In this document: in pieces, positions 1 through 8,016 of the stretch
Layout: each line of letters begins with the position of its first letter
How positions within the stretch are numbered: the stretch's first letter is position 1
NCBI GenBank assembly: GCA_026646655.1
Contig: JAPKHT010000002.1
Span: 62,001-126,000, forward strand
Direction: 5' to 3'
Source of the DNA: JADLBR01 sp020847615
GTDB lineage: Bacteria > Verrucomicrobiota > Verrucomicrobiia > JADLBR01
DNA: 64,000 nt
Notes under the pieces: generated by a model
What the model saw: the letters and a program-made list of their open reading frames with translations, nothing else
Told to the model about the DNA's origin: nothing
Database searches by the model: none
Translations under genes and position numbers: made by a program

Positions 1-1
1 C

Positions 2-640
2 AGCAACAATCGAATCCTCCGCATCGAGGTGGGCAAGAGTGGGCTGGCATCCATCTCGCCCAAGGTGCCCAAGTACGGGAAACAGGGTTACCAGTCCGAC
101 CACATGACGATCGTTTCCTGCCGCAATGTCACGATCACGGGCAACCTGATGGCGACCAGCGGCGAAGGGATCGACCTGCTGCTTTCGCAGGAGTGCGCGG
201 TCAGCGGGAACACGATCGAGGACATCTGGTTTCAGGGGATCAAGATGCTCGGCGTATCGTTTTCGACGATCAGCGGGAATGTGATCCGGGACTGCTATCA
301 GGGGGTCGGTCTCGCCGACCACACGAAGTTCGGAGCGGATTGCGTCGGAAACGCCATAACCGGGAACACGATCGTGGATTCCGGGTCGCCGGGATCTTTC
401 GGCCTGCCGGGTCCCGCCAGGCTCAGGTATGGGGTTCCCGCTGGCGTGGATGTTCATGATGCCAGCGACTACGCCGTCATCGCCGGAAACGTCATCATGG
501 ACACCCAGGCGACCAAGACGATGCGGAGCGCGATCGCCACCAACGGGGCACCCCACAATATCTGCGCGAACAATATCGAGGATGGCCCCTTTGTGCGCAG
601 CGTGCCACCCATGCCTTGGGAGAAGAAGAAGGGGGATTGA
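2..640 (+). CDS. right-handed parallel beta-helix protein (partial, 5' end outside window)
   Basis: The frame is open to the left edge of the window, so only the C-terminal part (about 212 residues) is visible. It contains repeated N-x-(I/V)-x-G-N rungs (for example VTITGN, AVSGNTI, STISGNVI, NAITGNTI), spaced about 20-25 residues apart. This is the signature of the pectate-lyase-like right-handed beta-helix (NosD / DUF1565-type) fold. Such proteins are usually exported and bind or cleave polysaccharides, or serve as surface scaffolds. No catalytic residues can be assigned from this fragment. The tail after the last rung (PPMPWEKKK) is short and polar with no sorting signal. The fold is well supported; the enzymatic role is unknown. 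Confidence 0.75.
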   Translation, partial: SNNRILRIEVGKSGLASISPKVPKYGKQGYQSDHMTIVSCRNVTITGNLMATSGEGIDLLLSQECAVSGNTIEDIWFQGIKMLGVSFSTISGNVIRDCYQGVGLADHTKFGADCVGNAITGNTIVDSGSPGSFGLPGPARLRYGVPAGVDVHDASDYAVIAGNVIMDTQATKTMRSAIATNGAPHNICANNIEDGPFVRSVPPMPWEKKKGD

Positions 641-790
641 GGGCACAGGGACCGCCCGATAGAGCACGGCGCTCGGCTGTCGTAAGGACCAGGAGTTCTC
701 GGACTGCGTCCGGCAACCTCCTCTGGCCGAGAATGTTGGGAGGAACCGTTCCCGATAGCGGCACGGGTGCAAAACGATAAACTCTATTTT

Positions 791-803
791 TGGACAAAGT
801 CCA
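791..803. promoter_or_regulatory. 13-bp interrupted palindrome upstream of the Fur-family gene; possible autoregulatory operator
   Basis: TGGAC-AAA-GTCCA is a perfect inverted repeat with a 3-base centre. It lies 22 bp upstream of the Fur-family start codon, inside a short A/T-rich stretch (771-800) that would suit a promoter. Fur-family repressors commonly bind palindromes next to their own genes. The sequence does not match the classical Fur or PerR box, so the assignment is positional only. Confidence 0.3.
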
Positions 804-825
804 GAGTTGGATGTAGTGTGGTTAA

Positions 826-1323
826 ATGCGTGATTCCGCAAAGCGACTTCGCGAGCACGGCATTCCCGTCACAGCCCAACGCGTGGCCGTGCTGCGGGCC
901 GTATCGAGGGGGCCTCACGCGACCGCGGACGCCATCGCGGAGGATGTCCGGGCGGAGATTGGTGCGATCTCGCGACAGGCGGTGTATGACGCCCTCGGGA
1001 TGCTGGTTGAGAGGGGCCTCATCCGGCGGATCAAGCCCGCCGGATCGCCGGCGCGCTACGAGGGCCGCGTCGGCGACAACCACCATCATCTGATCTGCCG
1101 CACCTGTGGGAGAACGGTGGACGTCGATTGCGCCGTCGGCAACGCGCCCTGTCTGACCCCCGCCGACGGCTCCGGTTACCAGATCGACGAGGCGGAGGTC
1201 ATCTATTGGGGCACCTGTCCCGATTGTCTCGCAAAGAACCTGGGGTGCGCGGGCGGCATCCCCGAATCAGATCAACGGGCTTCGAACCAAACATCAGGGG
1301 AACTCAAGGGAGAAATGACATGA
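826..1323 (+). CDS. Fur-family transcriptional regulator (PerR/FurA-like)
   Basis: A 165-residue metal-dependent repressor. The N-terminal winged helix (residues 1-85) carries the family pattern PVTAQRVAVL, then SRQAVYDALGMLVERGLIRRI for recognition helix and wing. The dimerisation half has NHHHLICRTCG (metal-sensing histidines and the first Zn-binding CxxC) and a second CxxC, CPDC, so the structural zinc site looks complete. The tail after CPDC is longer than usual, about 30 residues. The stop codon overlaps the start of katG (ATGA at 1320-1323), so the two genes are probably translationally coupled. Pairing with katG is the classical arrangement of peroxide-sensing FurA/PerR, so peroxide- or iron-dependent control of katG is likely. 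No strong Shine-Dalgarno sequence precedes the start. Confidence 0.85.
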   Translation: MRDSAKRLREHGIPVTAQRVAVLRAVSRGPHATADAIAEDVRAEIGAISRQAVYDALGMLVERGLIRRIKPAGSPARYEGRVGDNHHHLICRTCGRTVDVDCAVGNAPCLTPADGSGYQIDEAEVIYWGTCPDCLAKNLGCAGGIPESDQRASNQTSGELKGEMT

Positions 1324-3728
1324 AAGAGAATGCGACCAGATGCATGCGCCCCGTTTCGGATGGGGCAATTGAGACACGGACCACGCGACGCGCATTGGGA
1401 AGATGGCCAATCTGGCTTCTGGCCCTGGCCGCCGGTGGTTTGGCGTGGAGTCCGGGCGTGGTGTCAATGGCCCAGGCCTCGTCCGAAAAGGGCACGGGGG
1501 GCGGTGGCGAATGCCCGGTGATGTCGGGCAAGGCCCGTCCGAACCGACACACGGCCGCAGGTGGCATGTCGATCCGGGACTGGTGGCCGAACCAGCTGAA
1601 CCTGAAGATCCTTCACCAGAATTCGGAGAAGGTGAGTCCGGTGGGCGGGGGTTTCAATTACGCCGAGGAGTTTAAGAAACTCGATCTGGATGCCCTGAAG
1701 AAGGACATCGAGGCGCTAATGACGACGTCGCAGGATTGGTGGCCGGCCGACTTCGGGCACTACGGGCCGCTCTTCATACGGATGGCCTGGCACAGCGCGG
1801 GCACGTACCGCGTGAAAGACGGCCGCGGCGGCGCATCCGATGGGACGCAGCGCTTCGCGCCCCTTAACAGTTGGCCCGATAACGCCAACCTCGACAAGGC
1901 GCGCCGACTGCTGTGGCCTATCAAGCAGAAGTACGGGCAGAAGATCTCGTGGGCCGACCTGATGATCTTCACGGGCAACTGCGCCCTGGAGTCGATGGGG
2001 TTCAAGACGTTTGGATTCGGCGGGGGACGCGAGGATGTCTGGGAGCCGCAGGAGGATGTGTATTGGGGGCCCGAGAGCGAGTGGCTGGGGGACAAGCGCT
2101 ACAGCGGTGAGCGCCAGCTGGAGAATCCTCTCGCCGCGGTCCAGATGGGGCTGATCTACGTCAATCCCGAGGGGCCCAACGGCAAACCGGACCCGCTCGC
2201 CGCGGCCAAGGACATCCGAGAGACCTTCGGACGCATGGCGATGAACGACGAGGAGACCGTCGCCCTCATCGCGGGCGGACACACCTTCGGGAAGGCCCAT
2301 GGCGCCGCGAGCGCCACGAACGTCGGCCCCGAACCCGAGGCGGCCCCGATCGAGGAGCAGGGGCTCGGCTGGAAGAACAAGCACGGGAAAGGCAACGCCG
2401 GGGACACCATCACCAGCGGCCTGGAGGGGGCATGGACCAGTACCCCGACCCGGTGGTCGCACCAATATTTCGCCAACCTCTTCGCCTTCGAATGGGAATT
2501 GGCGAAGAGCCCGGCCGGCGCCCAGCAGTGGGTGCCCAAGGGGGGTGCGGCGCAGGGCCTCGTGCCGGACGCCCACGACGCGTCGAAGCGCCACGCGCCC
2601 ATGATGTTCACCACCGACATCGCGCTGAAGGAAGACCCCGCGTACGCGAAGATTTCCAAGCGGTTCATGGACAACCCGGCGGAATTCGATGCGGCCTTCG
2701 CCAAGGCGTGGTTCAAGCTGACCCATCGCGACATGGGGCCCATCGCCCGGTACCTTGGCCCGCTCGTGCCGAAAGAGCCGCAGCTATGGCAGGACCCCGT
2801 TCCCGCAGTCGACCATGAATTGATCGGCGATCAGGACATCGCGGACCTGAAGAAGAAAATCCTGGCCTCGGGCCTGTCGGCCCCCCAGTTAATTTCGACC
2901 GCTTGGGCATCAGCCTCGACGTTCCGCGGCTCCGACAACCGCGGCGGCGCCAACGGCGCCCGCATCCGCCTCGCGCCCCAGAAGGACTGGGAGGTCAACG
3001 AGCCGGCCCAGCTCGCGAGGGTCCTCAAGGCGCTGGAGCAGATCCAGGCGGATTTCAACGGCGCGCAATCCGGCAAGAAGAGGGTCTCGCTCGCCGATCT
3101 GATCGTCCTGGGCGGGTGCGCCGCCATCGAGGAGGCGGCGAAGAAGGCCGGGCACGATGTCCGGGTCCCGTTCTCGCCGGGGCGCACCGACGCGACGCAG
3201 GAGATGACCGATGCCGCGTCCTTCGCGGTGCTGGAACCGGCCGCGGACGGATTCCGCAACTACGCCGGCGGCAAGATCGACCGGCCCGCGCCGGAGATGC
3301 TCGTCGACCGGTCACAGCTGCTTACCCTCACCGCCCCCGAGATGACCGTCCTCGTCGGCGGCATGCGGGTGCTGGGCGCGAACGTCGGCGACCCCGCCCT
3401 CGGCGTCTTCACCAAGCGACCCGGGACCTTGAGCAATGACTTCTTCGTGAACCTGCTCGACCTGGGCACCGAATGGAAGAAATCCGCCAAGGGCAAAGAC
3501 CTCTACGAGGGCGTCGACCGCAAGTCCGGCGAGGTCAAATGGACCGCCTCTTCCGTCGACCTCGTCTTTGGCTCGAACTCGCAGCTTCGGGCCATCGCGG
3601 AGGTGTATGGCAGCGCCGATGCCCAGAAGCAGTTCATCGGAGACTTCGTGGCCGCGTGGCACAAGGTCATGAACCTCGACCGGTTCGACCTCCCCGAGCG
3701 ATCGCGGCATAGAGTTGCAGCCCGCTGA
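1320..3728 (+). CDS. katG: catalase-peroxidase with N-terminal export signal
   Basis: Bifunctional haem catalase-peroxidase, 802 residues; cytoplasmic KatG is about 740. The start at 1320 overlaps the regulator's stop codon. The extra N-terminus holds a basic region (RTTRRALGRWP), a hydrophobic core (IWLLALAAGG) and a likely cleavage site near AQA-S (about residue 53), so this is an exported form comparable to KatP-type enzymes. The active site is intact: distal R154, W157 and H158 in RMAWHSAGTYR; the M-Y-W adduct residues W157, Y280 and M306; and proximal H321 in GGHTFGKAHG. The C-terminal non-haem copy is present (FRGSDNRGGANGARIR). It probably detoxifies H2O2 in the periplasm under control of the upstream regulator. 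Confidence 0.95.
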   Translation: MKENATRCMRPVSDGAIETRTTRRALGRWPIWLLALAAGGLAWSPGVVSMAQASSEKGTGGGGECPVMSGKARPNRHTAAGGMSIRDWWPNQLNLKILHQNSEKVSPVGGGFNYAEEFKKLDLDALKKDIEALMTTSQDWWPADFGHYGPLFIRMAWHSAGTYRVKDGRGGASDGTQRFAPLNSWPDNANLDKARRLLWPIKQKYGQKISWADLMIFTGNCALESMGFKTFGFGGGREDVWEPQEDVYWGPESEWLGDKRYSGERQLENPLAAVQMGLIYVNPEGPNGKPDPLAAAKDIRETFGRMAMNDEETVALIAGGHTFGKAHGAASATNVGPEPEAAPIEEQGLGWKNKHGKGNAGDTITSGLEGAWTSTPTRWSHQYFANLFAFEWELAKSPAGAQQWVPKGGAAQGLVPDAHDASKRHAPMMFTTDIALKEDPAYAKISKRFMDNPAEFDAAFAKAWFKLTHRDMGPIARYLGPLVPKEPQLWQDPVPAVDHELIGDQDIADLKKKILASGLSAPQLISTAWASASTFRGSDNRGGANGARIRLAPQKDWEVNEPAQLARVLKALEQIQADFNGAQSGKKRVSLADLIVLGGCAAIEEAAKKAGHDVRVPFSPGRTDATQEMTDAASFAVLEPAADGFRNYAGGKIDRPAPEMLVDRSQLLTLTAPEMTVLVGGMRVLGANVGDPALGVFTKRPGTLSNDFFVNLLDLGTEWKKSAKGKDLYEGVDRKSGEVKWTASSVDLVFGSNSQLRAIAEVYGSADAQKQFIGDFVAAWHKVMNLDRFDLPERSRHRVAAR

Positions 3729-3757
3729 GGGCGCCGGTGTCCCCGAGAATCGGGCGC

Positions 3758-3788
3758 GGTTGGCGACCACCACCGGTGGCCGCCAACC
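3758..3788. terminator. strong hairpin downstream of katG (terminator-like, no T tract)
   Basis: GGTTGGCG and CGCCAACC enclose an inner CCACC-ACC-GGTGG stem, with single unpaired bases between the two stems. It lies 30 bp after the katG stop codon and before tRNA-Leu. There is no T tract, so it could act in Rho-dependent termination or 3'-end protection rather than as a classical intrinsic terminator. Confidence 0.5.
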
Positions 3789-3856
3789 AAAGCGTCTCCC
3801 CCGCGGGGGTGAAACCGCTTGATCCGGCGGGGGCGGGGGGTAGCGTTCTAGCGTCG

Positions 3857-3938
3857 GCCCGAGTGGCGGAATGGCAGACGCGCTCGACTCAAAATCGAGT
3901 GCCCAAAAGGCATGTGGGTTCGAGTCCCTCCTCGGGCA
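3857..3938 (+). tRNA. tRNA-Leu (anticodon CAA)
   Basis: The acceptor stem GCCCGAG pairs with CTCGGGC at 3931-3937, followed by discriminator A. The anticodon stem CTCGA/TCGAG encloses the loop CTCAAAA, giving anticodon CAA. A T-arm with GGTTCGAGTCC is present, and there is an extra arm (class II tRNA) as expected for leucine. CCA is not encoded. The tRNA sits between katG and the next gene. Confidence 0.95.
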
Positions 3939-3981
3939 GTGGGGGCCGGAGAGCGGCGACGGGAGAGTGGAGAGAAGAGCG

Positions 3982-5184
3982 ATGTTGATACAGGGTCATA
4001 AGCGTTTCAAGGGGGAGCCCTTCGCGGGCATTCAGGAGCTGCGGGATTTCGTGGCCGACCACCGGGACGTGATCCTGGGCAAGCCGACGGTGCTGCTGGA
4101 GCCAGGGGAACTGGAGAAGCTGGGGTGCTTTGAGCGGACGCCGGATTTCGTGGCGATCGACGTGGTGTCGCGGCATTGGTCGGTGGTGGTGATCGAGCCG
4201 CGGGGCCTGCTGCCGGAGAGCGCGGCCTTCCGCTCGCTGGTGAAGCAGGAGCAGATCGCTCGGCGGACGGGGACGCGGAGGAGCATCTCTGCCCTGATCA
4301 TCGAGCAGGTGAAGACGCGGGGCGCGGTTCTGAAGAGCTTCGAGTCGGCCGGGGTGCACGCGATTGATGTGCGAGATGTGCTGGCGGAGATGTTTGGCCA
4401 GGATCCCTATTTCGATCTTATCGTGGAGGAGCCGAGCGATGGGGCGCTGCAGGCCCTGACGGCGACGGCGCCGTCGTTTCGGGTTTGGCCGGTGAGGAAG
4501 TTCGTTCAGGAGGGGGCGCGCGAGAACGTGATTTACGATGTGCCTGAATCCCCGCGCGTGAGTTCGGGTGCGCCGGCGATTTCAAGGCCGGAGGTGCCGG
4601 CCCAGGTGGAGAAGGAAGCGCCCAAGAGGCCGGAGGTGCCGGAGGCTCCGAAGGTGGTGCCGATTCCGCCCCCTCCGCCCCCCGTGCCACCCGTGGTGGC
4701 CCCGCCAGCCGCTGGGCCGCCCACAAAGGCTCTGGAGCCCGTGGCCGCCATCCCGGCACCCAAGGTCCAGGAGGTCCAGCCAGAGTCGCCGGGCGAAGGT
4801 TCGGCGCCAGGCGGCGCGGCGGAGGAGGGACCGGGGCGCCGGATCGGGTTCCGCGCGCCCGCGCAAGGGGAGCCCGCATTCCTTCAAGTCCCCGATGACG
4901 AGAATGAGGTCTCGTTGGAGGACCTGGTGGCAAAGGGGTATCTCAGGCAGGGGGAGACCTTGACCAAGCGGTACCGATGGGCGACGGGCGAGGTGTCGCA
5001 GTTTGAGGGGCGGATTTCAGCGGACGGAGGGTTTGACGTGCACGAGGTCAAGAACCCGCCATCGGATGCGCAGGGTCGACCGGAGGATGGCATGTGGAGG
5101 ACGGAGGGGGGCGCCGCGCTGGCGGATCTCAAGCAGCGGTATATCCGCGAGGTGGTCCGGCGAGCCGGATCCGGGCGGCGCTGA
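3982..5184 (+). CDS. nuclease-like protein with proline-rich linker and C-terminal RAMA-like domain
   Basis: A 400-residue protein. The start at 3982 clears the tRNA and follows a purine-rich AGAGAAGAG; longer starts would run into the tRNA. Three parts can be seen. Residues 1-190 contain PDFVAIDVVSRHW then SVVVIEPRG, which resembles the core of PD-(D/E)xK nucleases of the NucS/DUF91 kind (D...hydrophobic...E-x-K), but the lysine is replaced by Arg in EPR. A QEQIARRTG stretch follows. Residues about 195-290 are a Pro/Ala/Glu linker with a run of prolines. Residues about 305-365 (SLEDLVAKGYLRQGETL ... GRISADGGFDV) resemble the RAMA domain found in restriction and modification proteins. A DNA-related or defence role is inference. 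No methylase or helicase partner is adjacent, and no named family was recognised with certainty. Confidence 0.55.
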   Translation: MLIQGHKRFKGEPFAGIQELRDFVADHRDVILGKPTVLLEPGELEKLGCFERTPDFVAIDVVSRHWSVVVIEPRGLLPESAAFRSLVKQEQIARRTGTRRSISALIIEQVKTRGAVLKSFESAGVHAIDVRDVLAEMFGQDPYFDLIVEEPSDGALQALTATAPSFRVWPVRKFVQEGARENVIYDVPESPRVSSGAPAISRPEVPAQVEKEAPKRPEVPEAPKVVPIPPPPPPVPPVVAPPAAGPPTKALEPVAAIPAPKVQEVQPESPGEGSAPGGAAEEGPGRRIGFRAPAQGEPAFLQVPDDENEVSLEDLVAKGYLRQGETLTKRYRWATGEVSQFEGRISADGGFDVHEVKNPPSDAQGRPEDGMWRTEGGAALADLKQRYIREVVRRAGSGRR

Positions 5185-5234
5185 ACGAGCCAGACTTGGG
5201 CACAGTCGGGAGTCGGCGGACGGATTCATCGGCA

Positions 5235-5447
5235 CTAGCAGCCTGTCGGACTTCGCCAAGTCCGATCAGGCCTCTAGAAAGCAAAACCGCCTTATTTCAA
5301 AATAGATACGATGGGCAAGGCCCAGATGTAGCACTGTCCGTGAGCGAGTCTAACGAATCGCGGTCCCATTGCATAACCCCTTTTGCTCCTAGGTCGAAGG
5401 CGGTTTTGCCTGAGGAGGCTGCCGGACAAAGTCCGACAGCCTCCTAG
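5235..5447. mobile_element. MITE-like element with imperfect terminal inverted repeats and CTAG at both ends
   Basis: Both ends carry CTAG (5235-5238 and 5444-5447). Inside them are matching inverted termini: AG-n-CTGTCGGACTT on the left, and its reverse complement at 5429-5439 on the right. A second inner inverted pair, GCAAAACCGCCTT (5281-5293) and AAGGCGGTTTTGC (5397-5409), is perfect. There is no open reading frame inside. The total is about 205 bp between CTAG copies, which would fit a non-autonomous transposable element with a 4-bp target duplication. No transposase is in the window. It fills most of the 390-bp gap between its neighbours. Confidence 0.6.
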
Positions 5448-5573
5448 AGACGGTGGCACTGGACAGTGGTCACGGCGGGGGGTAAATTTTTGGCAAGGGT
5501 TGGCGTAGGCCCCGGGACACGCGGATCGGTGGTCTGGTCTGGTCGGTAGAATGGGCGCGTGGGATAGGAGGGT

Positions 5574-6017
5574 ATGGCGGTGAAGATGATCGAGGGAATG
5601 CTGGCAGAGAGCACGGGCGCCCTGGTGCGTGCGTGGAGGCGTCGGCTGGATGGCCAAACGGCGGTGCGCCACGCGCTGTCGGAACCGGTCGATGATGCGA
5701 TGCTTGCGGTCCTCCTCGACGAGTACGTGCAGGCGCTGTGCCATCGGGGGTTCGCGGGAGGGGTTCCTGCGCTTGCCGAGCAAACGCCCGCCATCTCGGT
5801 CTTTTCGGACCCGCGGGACGATGCGGCGCTCTGGATCGAGATCCTGTCCGCGGGCCGGGCGGTGCTGGAGTCATACCTCATGGATTCGGTGGCGCCGGGG
5901 CTCGGCCTTTCCGATTCGGAGCGCGAGGATCTCCTGGATGAGCTCGAAAGGGCCTTCCACATGGTGGCGCACAGGCGGCTGCAGGTCCTGTGCGACTGCT
6001 GCCTGACGACGCGGTAG
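5574..6017 (+). CDS. small RsbRD-N-like helical protein
   Basis: A 147-residue, mostly helical soluble protein of acidic character. The pattern MLAESTGALVRAWRRRL at the N-terminus and the internal ELERAFHMVAHRRLQ recall the RsbRD/RsbR N-terminal sensor domain, which in other bacteria precedes STAS or kinase modules. Here the domain stands alone. An AGGAGG sits only 2 bp before the ATG at 5574, so translation may really begin at GTG 5580 or ATG 5586. The gene precedes the CoA-transferase gene by about 90 bp on the same strand. Similarity is by pattern only; the function is unknown. Confidence 0.5.
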   Translation: MAVKMIEGMLAESTGALVRAWRRRLDGQTAVRHALSEPVDDAMLAVLLDEYVQALCHRGFAGGVPALAEQTPAISVFSDPRDDAALWIEILSAGRAVLESYLMDSVAPGLGLSDSEREDLLDELERAFHMVAHRRLQVLCDCCLTTR

Positions 6018-6104
6018 TGTGATCGGGTGCGCCCCCGCGTGTTGCGGGGCCGCACCTGCGGCGGCTTGAATGGGGAGCCGTTGGCGTCTAATGGATGTGG
6101 GAGG

Positions 6105-7961
6105 ATGCGCGCGACCCCTACGATCTCTGAGGCCAAGTGGCGCGAGTTGGTTCGGCCGGGCGACCGGCTTTTCATAGGGTCCGGTGCGGCGTGCCCCCAT
6201 GGCTTGATAAGGTCCCTCTTGGAGTGCGGCCATATCCTGCAAGACGTGGAGTTCGTCCACATCATGACCCTGGGTGCCGTGCCTTGGTGCGACCCGAAAT
6301 GGGCCGACGTGGTCCGGGTCAACTCATTCTTCCTGGGCCCCGGCGCGCGCGACGCGGTGGTGGAAGGCCGGGCCGACTACACGCCCTGCTTTCTCTCTGA
6401 GATCCCGCGCCTGTTCTCCGAGGGCATCGTGCCCATCGACGTCGCGCTGGTCTCGCTCTCGCCCCCCGGGCCGAACGGCTTTTGCAGCTTTGGGGTGAGC
6501 GTGGACGTGGTGGCGTCCGCGTGCCGGTGCGCGGACCGCGTGGTGGGGCAGGTCAACGGGCGCATGCCGTCGACCCGCGGCGGGGAGGGCATCGCCCTGA
6601 AAGAACTCGACGGGGTGCTGGAATTGGACGAGGAGTTGCCCGCGCTCGAGACCGAACCGCCCGACCCCGTCGCCGACCGCATCGGACGATATGTCGCCCA
6701 ACTGATCGAAGATGGCAGCACCCTGCAGCTCGGCATCGGGACGCTGCCGCACGCGATCCTGAAATCCCTGTCGGGTCACAGGGCGCTGGGCCTTCACACC
6801 GAGATGATGAGCGACGGCGTCATGGAGTGCATGCGGGCGGGCGTCATCGACAACTCGCGGAAGACCTCGCATCCGGGCAAGGGCGTCGTGTCCTTCTGCA
6901 TGGGGGGCCGCGAGCTCTATGAATTCGTGCACGAGAACGACGCGCTGGAGTTCTTGCCGAGCGAATACGTCAACGATCCGCGGAACATCGCCCTCAACGA
7001 GCGCATGGTGTCGGTCAACAGCGCGCTGGAGGTCGATCTCACGGGGCAGGTGGCCGCGGATTCGGTCGGCTGGCGGTTCTACAGCGGGATCGGGGGGCAG
7101 GTGGATTTCGTCCGCGGCGCCGCGATGAGCCGGGGCGGCCGCCCGATCATCGCGCTTCCGGCGACGGCGGTTGGCGGCGATGTGTCCAGGATCGTAGCCC
7201 GTCTGAGCGATGGCGCGGGGGTGGTGACGAGCCGCGGGGACGTGCATTTCGTGGTGACCGAGTATGGGATCGCTACCCTGCGCGGGCGGAGCATCCGCGA
7301 GCGGGCCCTGGAGCTGATACAGGTCGCCCACCCGAGATTCCGCGAGGGCCTCCTGGAGGAGGCGCGGCGGCATGGGCTGGTGCCGGCGTATGGGAGCATC
7401 GCGCCCACGACGCCGGAGGAGATCGGGGGGGTGGAATCCCTGGTTTTCAAGGCGGGGGGCGGTCGCTACACGCTGCGGCCGCTGCACCCATCCGACGAGC
7501 GGCGGCTCCAGGAGTTCTTCTACTCGCATACCCCGGAGACGATCCTGCAGCGGTATGGGCACGCGGTGAAGCGGATGGGGCGGCAGCGCGCCTACGAGCT
7601 CGTCAGCGTCGATCAGCGAAAGGATCTGGCGCTGGGGGTGTTTGAGGTGCAGGGACCGCGCCAGCTCATCCACGCGGTGGGAAGGTATTTCTTGGACGAT
7701 GGCGGCGAGACCGCGGAGGTCGCGTTCGTGGTCGGCGAAGATGTGCGGCGCCTGGGCTTCGCCAGCCGCCTGCTGGAGGCGATGGCGGGTGTGGCGTTTC
7801 GGCGGGGCCTGAAGGGACTCTGGGCCCTGGTGCTGGCGGACAACCAGCCGATGCTGAACCTGTTCCGGAAGGCGGGCGCCACGATCAAGCGCTCCGGAGA
7901 GCCCAACATGATGCGGGTCGATCTGGCGCCGGGGCGCCCGCGGGGCAAGGCGCGGCGTTGA
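6105..7961 (+). CDS. acetyl-CoA hydrolase/CoA-transferase (Cat1 family) fused to a GNAT acetyltransferase domain
   Basis: A 618-residue fusion. Residues 1 to about 440 form a complete family-I CoA-transferase of the acetyl-CoA hydrolase / 4-hydroxybutyrate CoA-transferase group. It has the oxyanion-loop region GIGTLPHAIL, the catalytic glutamate in GLHTEMMSDG (about residue 233), and the C-terminal VTEYGIATLRGRSIRERA block. Residues about 453-618 are a GNAT domain (RYTLRPLHPSDERRLQEFF ... VVGEDVRRLGFASRLLEAM ... NLFRKAGA) with the acetyl-CoA-binding loop. The CoA-ester enzyme may feed or sense acyl-CoA for an acyltransferase acting on a protein or small molecule. The ATG at 6105 was preferred over an upstream start because the extra residues are unlike the family. 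The polyamine transporter follows by 55 bp; whether it shares a transcript is unclear. Confidence 0.85.
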   Translation: MRATPTISEAKWRELVRPGDRLFIGSGAACPHGLIRSLLECGHILQDVEFVHIMTLGAVPWCDPKWADVVRVNSFFLGPGARDAVVEGRADYTPCFLSEIPRLFSEGIVPIDVALVSLSPPGPNGFCSFGVSVDVVASACRCADRVVGQVNGRMPSTRGGEGIALKELDGVLELDEELPALETEPPDPVADRIGRYVAQLIEDGSTLQLGIGTLPHAILKSLSGHRALGLHTEMMSDGVMECMRAGVIDNSRKTSHPGKGVVSFCMGGRELYEFVHENDALEFLPSEYVNDPRNIALNERMVSVNSALEVDLTGQVAADSVGWRFYSGIGGQVDFVRGAAMSRGGRPIIALPATAVGGDVSRIVARLSDGAGVVTSRGDVHFVVTEYGIATLRGRSIRERALELIQVAHPRFREGLLEEARRHGLVPAYGSIAPTTPEEIGGVESLVFKAGGGRYTLRPLHPSDERRLQEFFYSHTPETILQRYGHAVKRMGRQRAYELVSVDQRKDLALGVFEVQGPRQLIHAVGRYFLDDGGETAEVAFVVGEDVRRLGFASRLLEAMAGVAFRRGLKGLWALVLADNQPMLNLFRKAGATIKRSGEPNMMRVDLAPGRPRGKARR

Positions 7962-8016
7962 CGCGCGGGGCGCGTGGTCGCAACCTGACCGCGCCACGGC
8001 TCGGGCCGACCAAGCG

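Noticed and set aside
791..803. Classical PerR or Fur box at the regulator gene
   Set aside because: The palindrome TGGAC-AAA-GTCCA does not match either consensus, so it is reported only as a generic operator candidate.
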